From positions 124,001 to 188,000 of the forward strand of contig JAUXVN010000013.1 of the NCBI GenBank assembly GCA_030684555.1: a stretch of 64,000 nucleotides of DNA, read 5' to 3'. The DNA is from Ignavibacteria bacterium (GTDB lineage: Bacteria; Bacteroidota; Ignavibacteria; Ignavibacteriales; Ignavibacteriaceae). Positions 36,457-44,998 of this stretch are shown one piece after another. Position 1 is the first letter of the stretch. Every line of letters starts with the position of its first letter. The notes beneath the pieces are model-generated. The model did not search any database. It worked only from the letters and a program-made list of their open reading frames with translations, and was not told the origin of the DNA. The position numbers and the translations under genes were made by a program.

Positions 36457-36705
36457 ATGAAAACCATAATAGCAAAAATCAGCAATCCTTTAAACGAATT
36501 AATAAGTGATGATATATATGACTTATTAAATTCACATGGATTAATCGACGAAAAATCTGTCCGCGATTACCAGATTAGAAAAAAGTTTAAAGCATTGCGA
36601 TCAAGCAAGACCAGTGCCGGTGATGCAATTGATGCGATAAGAGAAGAGTATCCATATTTGCAATTTGATACCATCCGCAAGATTGTATATCAAATAAGTA
36701 AATAA
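36457..36705 (+). CDS. Small conserved-looking protein, unknown function
   Basis: An 82-residue protein from ATG 36457, chosen because AAAGGG lies 7 bases upstream (36444-36449). The frame is open further up to a GTG at 36382, which has no spaced ribosome-binding site. The product is helical and basic: MKTIIAKISNPLNELISDD, then RDYQIRKKFKALRSS, AGDAIDAIREEYPYLQFDTIRKIVYQ. The second half looks like a short helix-turn-helix or nucleic-acid-binding fold. It lies between two structured RNA candidates. No family name can be given from sequence reading. Confidence 0.65.
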   Translation: MKTIIAKISNPLNELISDDIYDLLNSHGLIDEKSVRDYQIRKKFKALRSSKTSAGDAIDAIREEYPYLQFDTIRKIVYQISK

Positions 36706-36729
36706 ATTTTTTATATTTTTTGCTGATAC

Positions 36730-36758
36730 TTGACAAATAGTATCGGTTCGTTTATATT
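36730..36758 (+). promoter_or_regulatory. Sigma-70-type promoter for the two-hairpin RNA
   Basis: TTGACA (36730-36735), exactly 17 bases, then TATATT (36753-36758): a full -35 consensus and a 5/6 -10. This is the best classical promoter I found in the window. It would start transcription near 36765, immediately before two hairpins and a terminator. Confidence 0.7.
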
Positions 36759-36763
36759 TCCAT

Positions 36764-36840
36764 TGTCTTTCTCGTAGGTTTCTCCCCTGGCCTACGAGAT
36801 ATAACAGACAGCCCAGTGTTTCCCCCAGCACTGGGTTTTT
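36764..36840 (+). ncRNA. Candidate two-hairpin small RNA with C-rich loops
   Basis: About 75 bases following a strong promoter. Hairpin 1: CTCGTAGG (36771-36778) pairs with CCTACGAG (36791-36798), with loop TTTCTCCCCTGG. Hairpin 2: CCCAGTG (36812-36818) pairs with CACTGGG (36829-36835), with loop TTTCCCCCAG, followed by TTTTT. Both loops share a TTTCnCCCC-type core. C-rich single-stranded loops in bacterial small RNAs usually pair with Shine-Dalgarno sequences. It ends 20 bases before the next ATG, so it could instead be a terminating leader of 36861-37133. Confidence 0.6.
36812..36840 (+). terminator. Rho-independent terminator
   Basis: A 7-bp perfect stem (CCCAGTG / CACTGGG), a 10-base loop and a T5 tract. 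It serves as the 3' end of the small-RNA candidate and probably also of the 36457-36705 gene. Confidence 0.8.
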
Positions 36841-36860
36841 ATTTTATTAACGGAGTATAC

Positions 36861-37133
36861 ATGGCAGCTAAAGTAAAAAAAACAACGAGAATTGTAAAGA
36901 AACAAACTATTTCCCCGTTCAAAATATATTGGGAGAAAAAAAACTATATCCTTTTATTAGTAGGGATTTTAGTTAGTATTATCGGTTATTATCTGCTTTC
37001 TGTTGGTACATGGGATAGTACAGAATCACTAATTATTTCTCCGATTCTACTTTTCATAGCCTACTTGATTATTTTTCCACTTTCAATATTTTTTAGACCA
37101 AAAGAATCGTCAAATACTTCTCAGGAAGGATAA
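36861..37133 (+). CDS. DUF3098-like membrane protein
   Basis: A 90-residue protein with a lysine-rich N-terminus (MAAKVKKTTRIVKK) and two membrane helices: YILLLVGILVSIIGYYLLSVG and a second around ISPILLFIAYLIIFPLSIFF. This is the layout of the DUF3098 family of Bacteroidota-like bacteria; function unknown. I start at 36861, with CGGAG 6 bases upstream, not at the in-frame codon at 36816, which lies inside the terminator hairpin. It is followed after 3 bases by a EutN-family gene. Confidence 0.8.
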   Translation: MAAKVKKTTRIVKKQTISPFKIYWEKKNYILLLVGILVSIIGYYLLSVGTWDSTESLIISPILLFIAYLIIFPLSIFFRPKESSNTSQEG

Positions 37134-37136
37134 GCG

Positions 37137-37418
37137 ATGCTTTTAGCTAAAGTTAAGGGGAATGTTGTTTCTACTCAGAAGAACAGTGAATTAAAAGGAC
37201 ACAAACTTCTGATTGTGAATGAAATTGATCTTCAAGGTAATTTCAAAAACAAACAGGATGTAATTGCGATTGACCTCATTGATTCAGGAATTGGAGACAC
37301 AGTTCTCGTCACCCAGGAGGGAGATGCTGTTCAACAAATTTTAGGACATAAAAAAGCCCCGGTTCATTCCATTATTGTTGCTAACGTAGATAAACTTGAC
37401 ATTCCCAATAACAAATAG
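37137..37418 (+). CDS. EutN/CcmL family microcompartment vertex protein
   Basis: A 93-residue pentamer-forming BMC vertex (BMC-P) protein: MLLAKVKGNVVSTQKNSEL, KGHKLLIVNEIDLQG, VIAIDLIDSGIGDTVLVTQEGDAVQQILG, then HSIIVANVDKLDI. These are the family's usual blocks. In microcompartments such proteins cap the vertices of the shell. No hexameric shell protein or microcompartment enzyme lies beside it: its neighbours are a DUF3098-like gene and dprA. It may be a lone homologue with another job. Confidence 0.88.
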   Translation: MLLAKVKGNVVSTQKNSELKGHKLLIVNEIDLQGNFKNKQDVIAIDLIDSGIGDTVLVTQEGDAVQQILGHKKAPVHSIIVANVDKLDIPNNK

Positions 37419-37427
37419 CTTTCAAAC

Positions 37428-38549
37428 GTGTCAAAATTAAGTTTTGATCAACTTGTCAATCTTCAACTCCTCCTTTCAATTGAAGGAATTGGGCCAATCA
37501 AAATTAAAAATCTATTGATCAAATTGAAAAAGTTCGAGAATGTAATAAATTCAGATTACCGAACTTTATCGAGTGTTGAAGGTATCGGTCCAAATTTGGC
37601 AAAAAGGATTGTTAAAGCAAAACAGAATAGAAGTGAGATCGAAAACTTATTTAATGAGAAACTGAACAAACTTCATAAAATGAATGGAAGAATTTTGACG
37701 ATCTGGGATTCAGATTATCCTCAAATTCTAAAAAAAATTTATGACCCTCCGTTATTACTTTACATCAAAGGAAATTTTGAAGAATCGGATAAATATTCCA
37801 TCGCAATAGTCGGAACAAGAAATCCTACAAACTATGGTAAAATTCAAGCTGAAAATTTTGCATCTTCATTGGTTGAACAAAAAGTTACCGTTGTTAGCGG
37901 ATTAGCCCGCGGAATCGATTCAGCAGCTCACAGCGGAGCTCTTAAAAATAATGGCCGAACTATTGCGATATTAGGTAATGGATTAGATATTATTTACCCT
38001 CCCGAGAATAGAAAACTTAGAGATGAGATATCCGAAAAAGGAATTTTGATTTCAGAAAATGAAATAGGAACTAAACCGGACGCGCAAAATTTTCCCAGAA
38101 GAAATAGAATAATTTCCGGGCTTAGTCTTGGAACACTTGTTATAGAATCAGGAGCATCCGGAGGGGCAATGCAAACTGCTGCCTTTGCCCTGGATCAGAA
38201 TAGAGAGGTTTTTGCAATCCCGGGTAATATTGGATTAACACAATCCGAAGGAACCAATCTTTTAATTCAAAAGGGAGAAGCAAAATTAGTTCTAAATGTT
38301 GAAGATATTTTCAGTGAGTTAGAATTAAAACTCAAACCTGTTATCGGCGAACATCACACCAAGAGACCTATTGATTTAAATATGTTTGAAGCAAAAATTT
38401 ATGATGTAATAAGTAATGAACCACAACATATTGACAAAATCTCTCAATTAAGTAATTTATCATCATCAGATAGTTTAGTGCATCTTTTATCTTTAGAGTT
38501 TCGAGGGCTTATTAAGCAGTTAGCGGGGAAAATGTTTATTAAAACTTAG
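37428..38549 (+). CDS. dprA: DNA-processing protein DprA
   Basis: Binds incoming single-stranded DNA during natural transformation and loads RecA. A helix-hairpin-helix region (LSIEGIGPIKIKNLL and VEGIGPNLAKRI, residues 15-65) precedes the Rossmann-like core: AIVGTRNPTNYG, VSGLARGIDSAAHSGAL, GNGLDIIYPPEN, FPRRNRIISGLS, ESGASGGAMQTAAFALDQ, FAIPGNIG. A C-terminal winged-helix-like domain follows. It begins with GTG at 37428. The last 4 bases overlap the stop of convergent rarA. Confidence 0.97.
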   Translation: MSKLSFDQLVNLQLLLSIEGIGPIKIKNLLIKLKKFENVINSDYRTLSSVEGIGPNLAKRIVKAKQNRSEIENLFNEKLNKLHKMNGRILTIWDSDYPQILKKIYDPPLLLYIKGNFEESDKYSIAIVGTRNPTNYGKIQAENFASSLVEQKVTVVSGLARGIDSAAHSGALKNNGRTIAILGNGLDIIYPPENRKLRDEISEKGILISENEIGTKPDAQNFPRRNRIISGLSLGTLVIESGASGGAMQTAAFALDQNREVFAIPGNIGLTQSEGTNLLIQKGEAKLVLNVEDIFSELELKLKPVIGEHHTKRPIDLNMFEAKIYDVISNEPQHIDKISQLSNLSSSDSLVHLLSLEFRGLIKQLAGKMFIKT

Positions 38550-39850
38550 TCGTATTTTTTAGACTTTTTCCAAAGGAATTTCAATCTATCCTTCAGTGTT
38601 TTCTCCTGCCCATTTTCAGAAGGGAAATAAAATTGTTCACTTGCTAATTCGTCTGGCAAATATTTTTCATCTACAAAATTATTTATAAAATCATGCGGGT
38701 ATTTGTAGTTCTTCCCATAATTCAAGTTTTTCATTAAAGCAGTTGGAGCATTCCTAAGATGAAGCGGAACATTATATAATGGTTTTTGCCTTACAGCATT
38801 ATAAGCCTTCTCTAATGCGATATATGAAGAATTACTTTTTGGTGATGAAGCTAAATAAGTTACGCATTGTGCGAGAATAATTCTTCCTTCCGGCATTCCG
38901 ATTTTTTCAATTGCGGAAAAGGTCGCTTCAGCTAATACAAGAGCGTTTGGTGATGCATTTCCAATATCTTCCGATGCAAGTATTATTAATCGACGAGCTA
39001 TAAATAAAGGGTCTTCTCCCCCTTCTAACATTCGTGCCATCCAATAAAGTGCAGCATCGGGATCGCTTCCTCTTATACTTTTTATAAATGCGGAGATTAT
39101 ATTATAATGTTCTTCTTCTTTATCATAAAAAATATTTTTACTTTGAATTACATTCTCGATAACTTCTTGTGTAATTTTAATTTCAGCATCATTAAATGTA
39201 TTCAGAATTGAATTTTCAAATACATTCAGCATAGTTCTTGCATCCCCACCGGAGATAAAAATCAAATAATTTTCATCGATAAAAGAGATATTAAGTTTTG
39301 ATAGGAATTCATCTTTTTGTATCGCCGCTTTTAGTATTTGAATTAATTCGTCATTGCTCAAATTAGTCAGAGTGTAAATTCGCATTCGAGAACGGAGTGC
39401 CGGAATAACTTCGAAAGAAGGATTTTCTGTTGTTGCTCCGATTAAAATAATTTTTCCTGTTTCAACAGCATGCAGCAGTGCATCCTGCTGAGATTTATTA
39501 AAACGGTGGATTTCATCAATAAATAAAATTGTCCGAATTTTATTCTTGAGATTTTCTTCAGCTTTACTAATTACTTCACGAATATCTTTTACACCCGAAG
39601 AAATTGCATTTATTCTGTAAAAGTCGGAGTTGGTTTTTTGTGCAATTAAAAATGCAATCGTAGTTTTTCCGGTGCCGGGTGGTCCCCATAATATAAATGA
39701 AGATAATAAATCCTTTTGCAGCATCAATAACAAAGGTTTACCTTCACCAAGCAGATGTTTTTGTCCAAAAAATTCTTCAATGAATTTTGGTCGAACACGC
39801 TCAGCTAAAGGTACAGAGGGAAAATCCATATTAAAATTATTTAACCTCAA
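38546..39850 (-). CDS. rarA: Replication-associated recombination protein RarA (MgsA)
   Basis: AAA+ ATPase working at stalled replication forks. A 434-residue protein with Walker A GPPGTGKT (56-63), Walker [20 protein letters not shown], the sensor [11 protein letters not shown], and the C-terminal MgsA/RarA domain ([51 protein letters not shown]). The start overlaps the divIC-like gene by 14 bases. Its stop and that of dprA overlap on opposite strands. Confidence 0.97.
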   Translation of the reverse strand: MRLNNFNMDFPSVPLAERVRPKFIEEFFGQKHLLGEGKPLLLMLQKDLLSSFILWGPPGTGKTTIAFLIAQKTNSDFYRINAISSGVKDIREVISKAEENLKNKIRTILFIDEIHRFNKSQQDALLHAVETGKIILIGATTENPSFEVIPALRSRMRIYTLTNLSNDELIQILKAAIQKDEFLSKLNISFIDENYLIFISGGDARTMLNVFENSILNTFNDAEIKITQEVIENVIQSKNIFYDKEEEHYNIISAFIKSIRGSDPDAALYWMARMLEGGEDPLFIARRLIILASEDIGNASPNALVLAEATFSAIEKIGMPEGRIILAQCVTYLASSPKSNSSYIALEKAYNAVRQKPLYNVPLHLRNAPTALMKNLNYGKNYKYPHDFINNFVDEKYLPDELASEQFYFPSENGQEKTLKDRLKFLWKKSKKYD

Positions 39851-40127
39851 CTTTGATAACTATTTCATTCGGAAGGCTCATACCATACTTCTCGCGGGCA
39901 ATTCTTTCAATCTTATATCTTACTTTTTGTTGAAGAGAATCAATTTCCATTTTCAATCTCTCATTCTGTTCTTCTGAAAACTTGATTTCATTTTGTATGG
40001 ATTGGATTTCAGATTTTAACCCAAAATATTTTATAAATCCATAATCATTAAACGTGAGATAAACTATAAATATGATTATACCCGTGATATATATAAAGAA
40101 GAAAATATTTTTTTTATTAACTGCCAT
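39837..40127 (-). CDS. Septum formation initiator family protein (FtsB/DivIC-like)
   Basis: A 96-residue protein with one membrane helix (about 9-28), then a coiled coil (LKSEIQSIQNEIKFSEEQNERLKMEIDSLQQKVRYKIERI) and an REKYGMSLPNE ending, the FtsB/DivIC layout. It probably joins FtsL and FtsQ in the divisome. It overlaps ddl by 11 bases upstream and rarA by 14 bases downstream. The pairing with ddl supports a cell-wall/division operon. Confidence 0.85.
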   Translation of the reverse strand: MAVNKKNIFFFIYITGIIIFIVYLTFNDYGFIKYFGLKSEIQSIQNEIKFSEEQNERLKMEIDSLQQKVRYKIERIAREKYGMSLPNEIVIKVEVK

Positions 40128-41130
40128 TTTTTAAAGAAAGATTTACAATTTTGGCAATTAGTTCTTCAAATGATATTCCGATAGCTTTAGCCATTTTTGG
40201 GATAAGACTTGTCGATGTCATTCCAGGAAGAGTATTTACCTCAAGACAATAGCTCTTACCTTCCGGTGAAAGTCTGAAATCAGCTCTAGCGTACCCTATG
40301 CAGCCCAAAGATCTATAAGCTTTAAGAGCCTGGTCTTGAATATGTTTAAATGTTTCTTCATCAACCTGAGCCGGAACAATATACTCACTCATTCCGGAGG
40401 TGTATTTACATTCGAAATCGTATAGCTCATGTTTAGGCTTAATTTCGAGAAGAGGTAAAACTTTATCGTTAAGAATACCAACTGTAAGCTCGCGCCCCGG
40501 AATAAATTCTTCAATTATAGTTTTATTCGAATACTTAAAGGAAAACTCGATGGCTTTTTCAATTTCAGTTTCATCATCACATATTGTTAATCCCATTGTA
40601 GAACCTTCATCATTCGGTTTAACAACTATGGGAAAACCAAAGCTCATTTTTATTGATTCAAGTAAATCCTTAAATGAATAAGAAGATTTTGATATCACAA
40701 GTCCTTTTGGAACCGATACACCATTATCTTTGAAAATAATTTTTGCTTTTCCTTTATCCATTGAAAGTGCGCTAGCCAATACTCCTGATCCGGTATATTT
40801 TATGCCGCACAACTCCAACAAAGATTGAATAGTACCATCTTCTCCCCACTTACCATGTAAACCAAGAAATGCGAGATCGATATTTTTTTTCATAATCGAA
40901 GCAACCGCAGCAGCATAATTTTGCGTACTTACAATTACATCTTTATCGGGCAAAAAATAATCTTCTTGATTCTGATATTGATTATCACCTAAAGCCGGAT
41001 CAATTAATATCACTTCATGCCCTAAATTCAATAGTGCAGAATAAATTGATTTAGAAGATAGTTTTGAAACTTCCCTCTCAGATGAAGCACCTCCCACAAA
41101 GAGAGCGATCTTTAGCTTATCATTCTTCAT
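40117..41130 (-). CDS. ddl: D-alanine--D-alanine ligase
   Basis: ATP-grasp ligase making D-Ala-D-Ala for peptidoglycan precursors. A 337-residue protein with FVGGASSEREVSKLS (the Ddl N-terminus), LGLHGKWGEDGTIQSLLEL, YTGSGVLASALSMDKGKAK, FPIVVKPNDEGSTMGLT, EEFIPGRELTVGIL and the C-terminal SYCLEVNTLPGMTSTSLIPKMA. The SLIPK block fits D-Ala, not D-Lac or D-Ser. It overlaps the downstream divIC-like gene by 11 bases. Confidence 0.97.
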   Translation of the reverse strand: MKNDKLKIALFVGGASSEREVSKLSSKSIYSALLNLGHEVILIDPALGDNQYQNQEDYFLPDKDVIVSTQNYAAAVASIMKKNIDLAFLGLHGKWGEDGTIQSLLELCGIKYTGSGVLASALSMDKGKAKIIFKDNGVSVPKGLVISKSSYSFKDLLESIKMSFGFPIVVKPNDEGSTMGLTICDDETEIEKAIEFSFKYSNKTIIEEFIPGRELTVGILNDKVLPLLEIKPKHELYDFECKYTSGMSEYIVPAQVDEETFKHIQDQALKAYRSLGCIGYARADFRLSPEGKSYCLEVNTLPGMTSTSLIPKMAKAIGISFEELIAKIVNLSLKNGS

Positions 41131-41140
41131 TGAAACTTTC

Positions 41141-41803
41141 TCATTCTATAAATTTGTTCGCATCTCTAATTTGAAGCCCATATGTTTTTTCTGCAATAGA
41201 ATAAAGTTCTAATAATTTTTCCGCCGGAATTTTGTTTGTTCCACCAAGTAATTCTGCATTGATTAAAATTTTGGCAGTATGTTCTAATTTTTCCATAAAG
41301 AAATATGCTTGAGTGATATTTTTACCTGCTGCTACAACGCCATGATTTTGCAATAAAAATACTGAAGCAAAATCAACAAAGGGTTTCATACTTTCGATAA
41401 GACCATCGGTTGAAGGTGTCGCATACTCACAAAGTGGAATTCTACCAATTGTTAATACTACTTCAGGGAAAACCGGTTGATCCAAAATATTTCTTGATGT
41501 TGCAATTGCAGTTGTATATACAGGATGACAATGTATAACAGCGTTAACATCATTTCGATTTTGATATAAGAATAAATGTATTTTATTTTCTGTAGATATT
41601 TTTGCTGAACCGGAAATCAAATTTCCATCATAATCAATTTCCACTATATCTTTTTCGTTAACATCACCTTTACAAACACCCGACCTTGTAATTAAAACAG
41701 TATTATCTGGAGTTCTAAGTGAAAGATTTCCATCGTATGCAGCTACAAAGCCTTTTGAGTAGACCTTGTGACAAATTTCAACTAATTCTTTTTTGAGTGA
41801 CAT
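41141..41803 (-). CDS. Class II aldolase/adducin family protein
   Basis: A 220-residue zinc-dependent aldolase-like enzyme related to L-fuculose-phosphate and L-ribulose-phosphate aldolases/epimerases. Visible are AYDGNLSLRT, LITRSGVCKGD, the catalytic Glu in STENKIHLF, zinc-binding HCHPVY and the later His in QNHGVVAAGKN. It could cleave L-fuculose-1-phosphate or a related sugar phosphate. No fucose kinase or isomerase is present. It overlaps the Gfo/Idh/MocA gene by 22 bases, which suggests joint expression in a sugar pathway. Confidence 0.85.
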   Translation of the reverse strand: MSLKKELVEICHKVYSKGFVAAYDGNLSLRTPDNTVLITRSGVCKGDVNEKDIVEIDYDGNLISGSAKISTENKIHLFLYQNRNDVNAVIHCHPVYTTAIATSRNILDQPVFPEVVLTIGRIPLCEYATPSTDGLIESMKPFVDFASVFLLQNHGVVAAGKNITQAYFFMEKLEHTAKILINAELLGGTNKIPAEKLLELYSIAEKTYGLQIRDANKFIE

Positions 41804-42801
41804 TTTGATTCAAACTCTTCAATCAATCGCATATTTATTAATCCGTCGTAACCTGTAACAAGAGGAGTTTCGTTTTTTCTAAATGATTTATTCACGGAAC
41901 TCAACAAACGGAACAATTTATTCGCACGTTTTCTAAATGCTTTCCTAGCTTCACCTTCCAGAAGAATAGATAATTTTGCAGATTGATAACGCTGTCCTAC
42001 TAAATTATCAATATTCACAGCGCCTTTATGACCAATCACTTCAACACGATTTATTGACTTCATGCTACTGTAAGAAACCTGGAAAGTACCGTAACCACCT
42101 TTTTCAAATTGAACAATACCGGAAGCAAAATCTTCAACTTCATTTTTATAAACTACATTATCCATCACACCGTCTATAAAATTAATTTCACCTCCCAAAA
42201 AGCGGAGAAGATCAATCATATGTGTTCCCAAATCTCTAACCGCACCACCACCGCTTAATTCCTTGCTAAACCGGAAATTATCATCCGGTGTTAGATTTAT
42301 GTTGAAGGAAGTATTTACAGCAATAATTTTTCCTAACAACTGAGAATCAATTAACTCTTTCGTCTTCTGGATTAAAGGATGAAATCGATAAACATAACTA
42401 ACCGCCAATTGAACATTATTTAACTTACAAGCATTAACCATTTCCTCAGCTTGCTTTGAAGTAATTGATAGTGGTTTTTCGCATAAAATATGCTTACCAG
42501 CATTTGCTGCTTTTATAACTTGTTCATAATGATGAACATTTGCACTGCCGATATAAACTGCATCAATTCCAGACTTTAAAAAATCATCATAATTACTAAA
42601 ATGGTTGGGTACTGAAAATTTTTCAGATAGCGATCTTGAGCGGTTAGGATCATTACTAAAAATTGAATGCAGTTTTGCTTTTCTCACTAGATAAAGCGAT
42701 GGTATAAATGCAGTCTCGCTAAATCTACCAAGCCCGGCAGCTCCCCAATTTAATTTCGGATATTTTTCGCGTCTAAGTTTTAACATGTTATTAAGAGACA
42801 A
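41782..42801 (-). CDS. Gfo/Idh/MocA family oxidoreductase
   Basis: A 339-residue NAD(P)-dependent sugar dehydrogenase-type protein. The Rossmann N-terminus (NWGAAGLGRFSETAFIPSL), then DAVYIGSANVHHYEQVIKA and GKHILCEKPLSI with the catalytic Lys, and GGGAVRDLGTHMIDLLRFLGG with the active-site Asp and His. Its substrate is unknown. It is embedded between metF and the aldolase gene with short overlaps (11 and 22 bases). An envelope-sugar or cyclitol role is possible. Confidence 0.87.
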   Translation of the reverse strand: MSLNNMLKLRREKYPKLNWGAAGLGRFSETAFIPSLYLVRKAKLHSIFSNDPNRSRSLSEKFSVPNHFSNYDDFLKSGIDAVYIGSANVHHYEQVIKAANAGKHILCEKPLSITSKQAEEMVNACKLNNVQLAVSYVYRFHPLIQKTKELIDSQLLGKIIAVNTSFNINLTPDDNFRFSKELSGGGAVRDLGTHMIDLLRFLGGEINFIDGVMDNVVYKNEVEDFASGIVQFEKGGYGTFQVSYSSMKSINRVEVIGHKGAVNIDNLVGQRYQSAKLSILLEGEARKAFRKRANKLFRLLSSVNKSFRKNETPLVTGYDGLINMRLIEEFESKCHSKKN

Positions 42802-43765
42802 AATGATTCTCTTTATTTAAGTTTAATTTTTTCATCAACAAATTGATGGGTTTTGAATTTTGCATAATATAAAAATGAATACTTGGTACATTTGCATTTA
42901 ATAATTCTTCAACTTGCTTTGCAGCCCAATTAACGCCAATCTCAAGAACATGTTCAGCTTTTGCTTCCATTATTTCGCTGGTTAATTCATCGGGTAAATT
43001 AATATAGAAATTTCTTGGAATAGTATTTAAATGGGATTTCAAAGTTAATATTTTTAATCCCGGGATTATCGGAGCATTTATTCCTTCTTCAGTACACCTT
43101 TTTACATAATCAAAATAGGCTTTGTTCTCGAAGAACATTTGAGTAACTATATAGTCAGCGCCTGCTTTTATTTTGTCCTTTGTATATTTAATATCAGTGC
43201 GAAGGTTAGGTGATTCAAAATGTTTTTCCGGATAACCACTTACACCAATACAAAAATTAGAAGCTCTTGCATCAAGCAGACCTTTTTCGAGGTATTGTCC
43301 ATTATTCATATCCTTTACCTGTGCAACAAGATCAACCGCATAATCATTTGCGCTCCTGCCTTTGGGAACAGGTTTTATAAAACCATTATCATCACCTCTA
43401 ATTGCAAGAACATTATCAATTCCCAAATATCCAAGCTCAATTAAGAAATCTTCAGTCTCTTCTCTTGTAAAATTTTTGCAGAGAATATGAGGGACTGCAT
43501 CAATATTATACTTATTCTGAATGAGAGCACAAATTCCTAAAGTTCCGGGTCTTTTTCTAATAACCTTTTTTTGTATTCCGGTTGCAGTCTCTTCATAAAC
43601 CACTTCAGCACCGTGGCTGGTAATATCTATATAAGGAGGTTTAAATTTAACAAGGTCTTCAATTACAGCAAAAAGACTTTTAATATCTCCCCCTCTTTTA
43701 GGAGGAATAATTTCAAAACTGATAAAAGGTTCTTTCGCCTGGACAAGATGATCAATAACTTTCAT
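42791..43765 (-). CDS. metF: Methylenetetrahydrofolate reductase
   Basis: Flavoprotein reducing 5,10-methylene-THF to 5-methyl-THF for methionine synthesis. A 324-residue TIM barrel: SFEIIPPKRGGDIKSLF, ITSHGAE, NVLAIRGDD, GVSGYPEKHFESP, KAGADYIVTQMFFENKAYFDYV, PGLKIL. It is about 30 residues longer than E. coli MetF at the C-terminus. It is the promoter-proximal gene of the minus-strand operon that runs to rarA, and is divergent from mnmA. Confidence 0.96.
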   Translation of the reverse strand: MKVIDHLVQAKEPFISFEIIPPKRGGDIKSLFAVIEDLVKFKPPYIDITSHGAEVVYEETATGIQKKVIRKRPGTLGICALIQNKYNIDAVPHILCKNFTREETEDFLIELGYLGIDNVLAIRGDDNGFIKPVPKGRSANDYAVDLVAQVKDMNNGQYLEKGLLDARASNFCIGVSGYPEKHFESPNLRTDIKYTKDKIKAGADYIVTQMFFENKAYFDYVKRCTEEGINAPIIPGLKILTLKSHLNTIPRNFYINLPDELTSEIMEAKAEHVLEIGVNWAAKQVEELLNANVPSIHFYIMQNSKPINLLMKKLNLNKENHFVS

Positions 43766-43910
43766 ACATTCCTATTAATTTTACAATTGCAAATTTAACA
43801 TTTTCTACATAGATAAAAACTAATGAAGTAAAAGTTTGGTGATAAAATTCAATATTCTTTTGAAGCAGGAATTAGACTAAATTGCATGAAAAATTATTAA
43901 AGAATAAAAG

Positions 43911-44960
43911 ATGAAAATAGCAGTACTACTTTCCGGTGGTGTTGACAGCTCTGTTGCATTGCGTTTGCTTAAAGAAGAAGGACATGACATAACCGCCTTC
44001 TACCTTAAGATTTGGCTTCAAGATGAATTTTCGTATTTAGGTGATTGTCCCTGGGAAGAAGATTTAAATTTTGCACGAGCCGTTTGTGAGCAGGCAGATG
44101 TTCCCTTGGAAGTAATTCCCCTACAGAATGAATATTGGGACTATGTTGTAAGTTATACAATTTCCGAAATTTCAGAAGGTAGAACTCCAAATCCAGACAT
44201 ATTTTGTAACAGCTTGATTAAGTTTGGACAATTTTTTAATAAAGTAGGAGATTCATTTGATAAAGTTGCTTCAGGCCATTATGCAATTGTTGAGAATAGA
44301 GATGATAAATATTTTCTTCGGCGTTCGCCCGATCCAATAAAGGATCAGACTTATTTTTTAGCTTATCTTAAGCAGTTACAATTATCAAATGTTTTGTTTC
44401 CTATCGGAAAATATAACAAGAGTGAAATCCGTTCGATTGCACAAAAATTTGATCTGCCGAATAAGGATAGAAAAGACAGTCAAGGAATTTGTTTTCTCGG
44501 TAAAATTAAATTCTCAGATTTTATTAAACATCATCTTGGAGATAAACCGGGAGAAATAATTGATATTGAGACCGGCAAAGTTATTGGAATGCATAACGGT
44601 TACTATTATTACACTATTGGACAGCGTTCGGGATTAAAACTCGGCGGAGGACCATGGTTTGTTGTTGAAAAGGATGTAACAAATAATAAAGTTCTTATTT
44701 CAAAAAATTATGAACTTGTTGATAAGGATAAAGATCATTTTAAAGTAACCAAGTTTAATTGGTTCAATAATAAACCAAGCTCAGAAAATGTTCTTGTGAA
44801 AATACGTCACGGAGAACGGATTATAAAAGGAAAACTGCTTTTTGAAGATGATAATTTTGGAACTGTTTATTTAGAATCAGCAGATAGAGGCATTGCCCCG
44901 GGACAGTTCGCAGTCTTTTATGAGGAAGATTATTGCCTTGGTGGAGCGGTTATTCTTTAA
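43911..44960 (+). CDS. mnmA: tRNA-specific 2-thiouridylase MnmA
   Basis: Thiolates U34 of tRNA-Lys, -Glu and -Gln. A 349-residue protein with PP-loop LLSGGVDSSVAL at the N-terminus; the NPDIFCNSLIKFGQF segment carries one catalytic Cys and DSQGICFLGKIKF the other. ASGHYA, DQTYFLAYL and the C-terminal beta-barrel (KLGGGPWFVVEKD) are also present. It is divergent from metF across a 145-base gap and convergent with the acylase gene. Confidence 0.97.
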   Translation: MKIAVLLSGGVDSSVALRLLKEEGHDITAFYLKIWLQDEFSYLGDCPWEEDLNFARAVCEQADVPLEVIPLQNEYWDYVVSYTISEISEGRTPNPDIFCNSLIKFGQFFNKVGDSFDKVASGHYAIVENRDDKYFLRRSPDPIKDQTYFLAYLKQLQLSNVLFPIGKYNKSEIRSIAQKFDLPNKDRKDSQGICFLGKIKFSDFIKHHLGDKPGEIIDIETGKVIGMHNGYYYYTIGQRSGLKLGGGPWFVVEKDVTNNKVLISKNYELVDKDKDHFKVTKFNWFNNKPSSENVLVKIRHGERIIKGKLLFEDDNFGTVYLESADRGIAPGQFAVFYEEDYCLGGAVIL

Positions 44961-44998
44961 ATGTAATGTTTATCTGCAAAATAATTTGATGTTTGGAA

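Noticed and set aside
36816-36860. Upstream start for the DUF3098-like gene
   Set aside because: It would place the start inside a terminator hairpin; ATG 36861 has CGGAG at 6 bases and a typical lysine-rich N-terminus.
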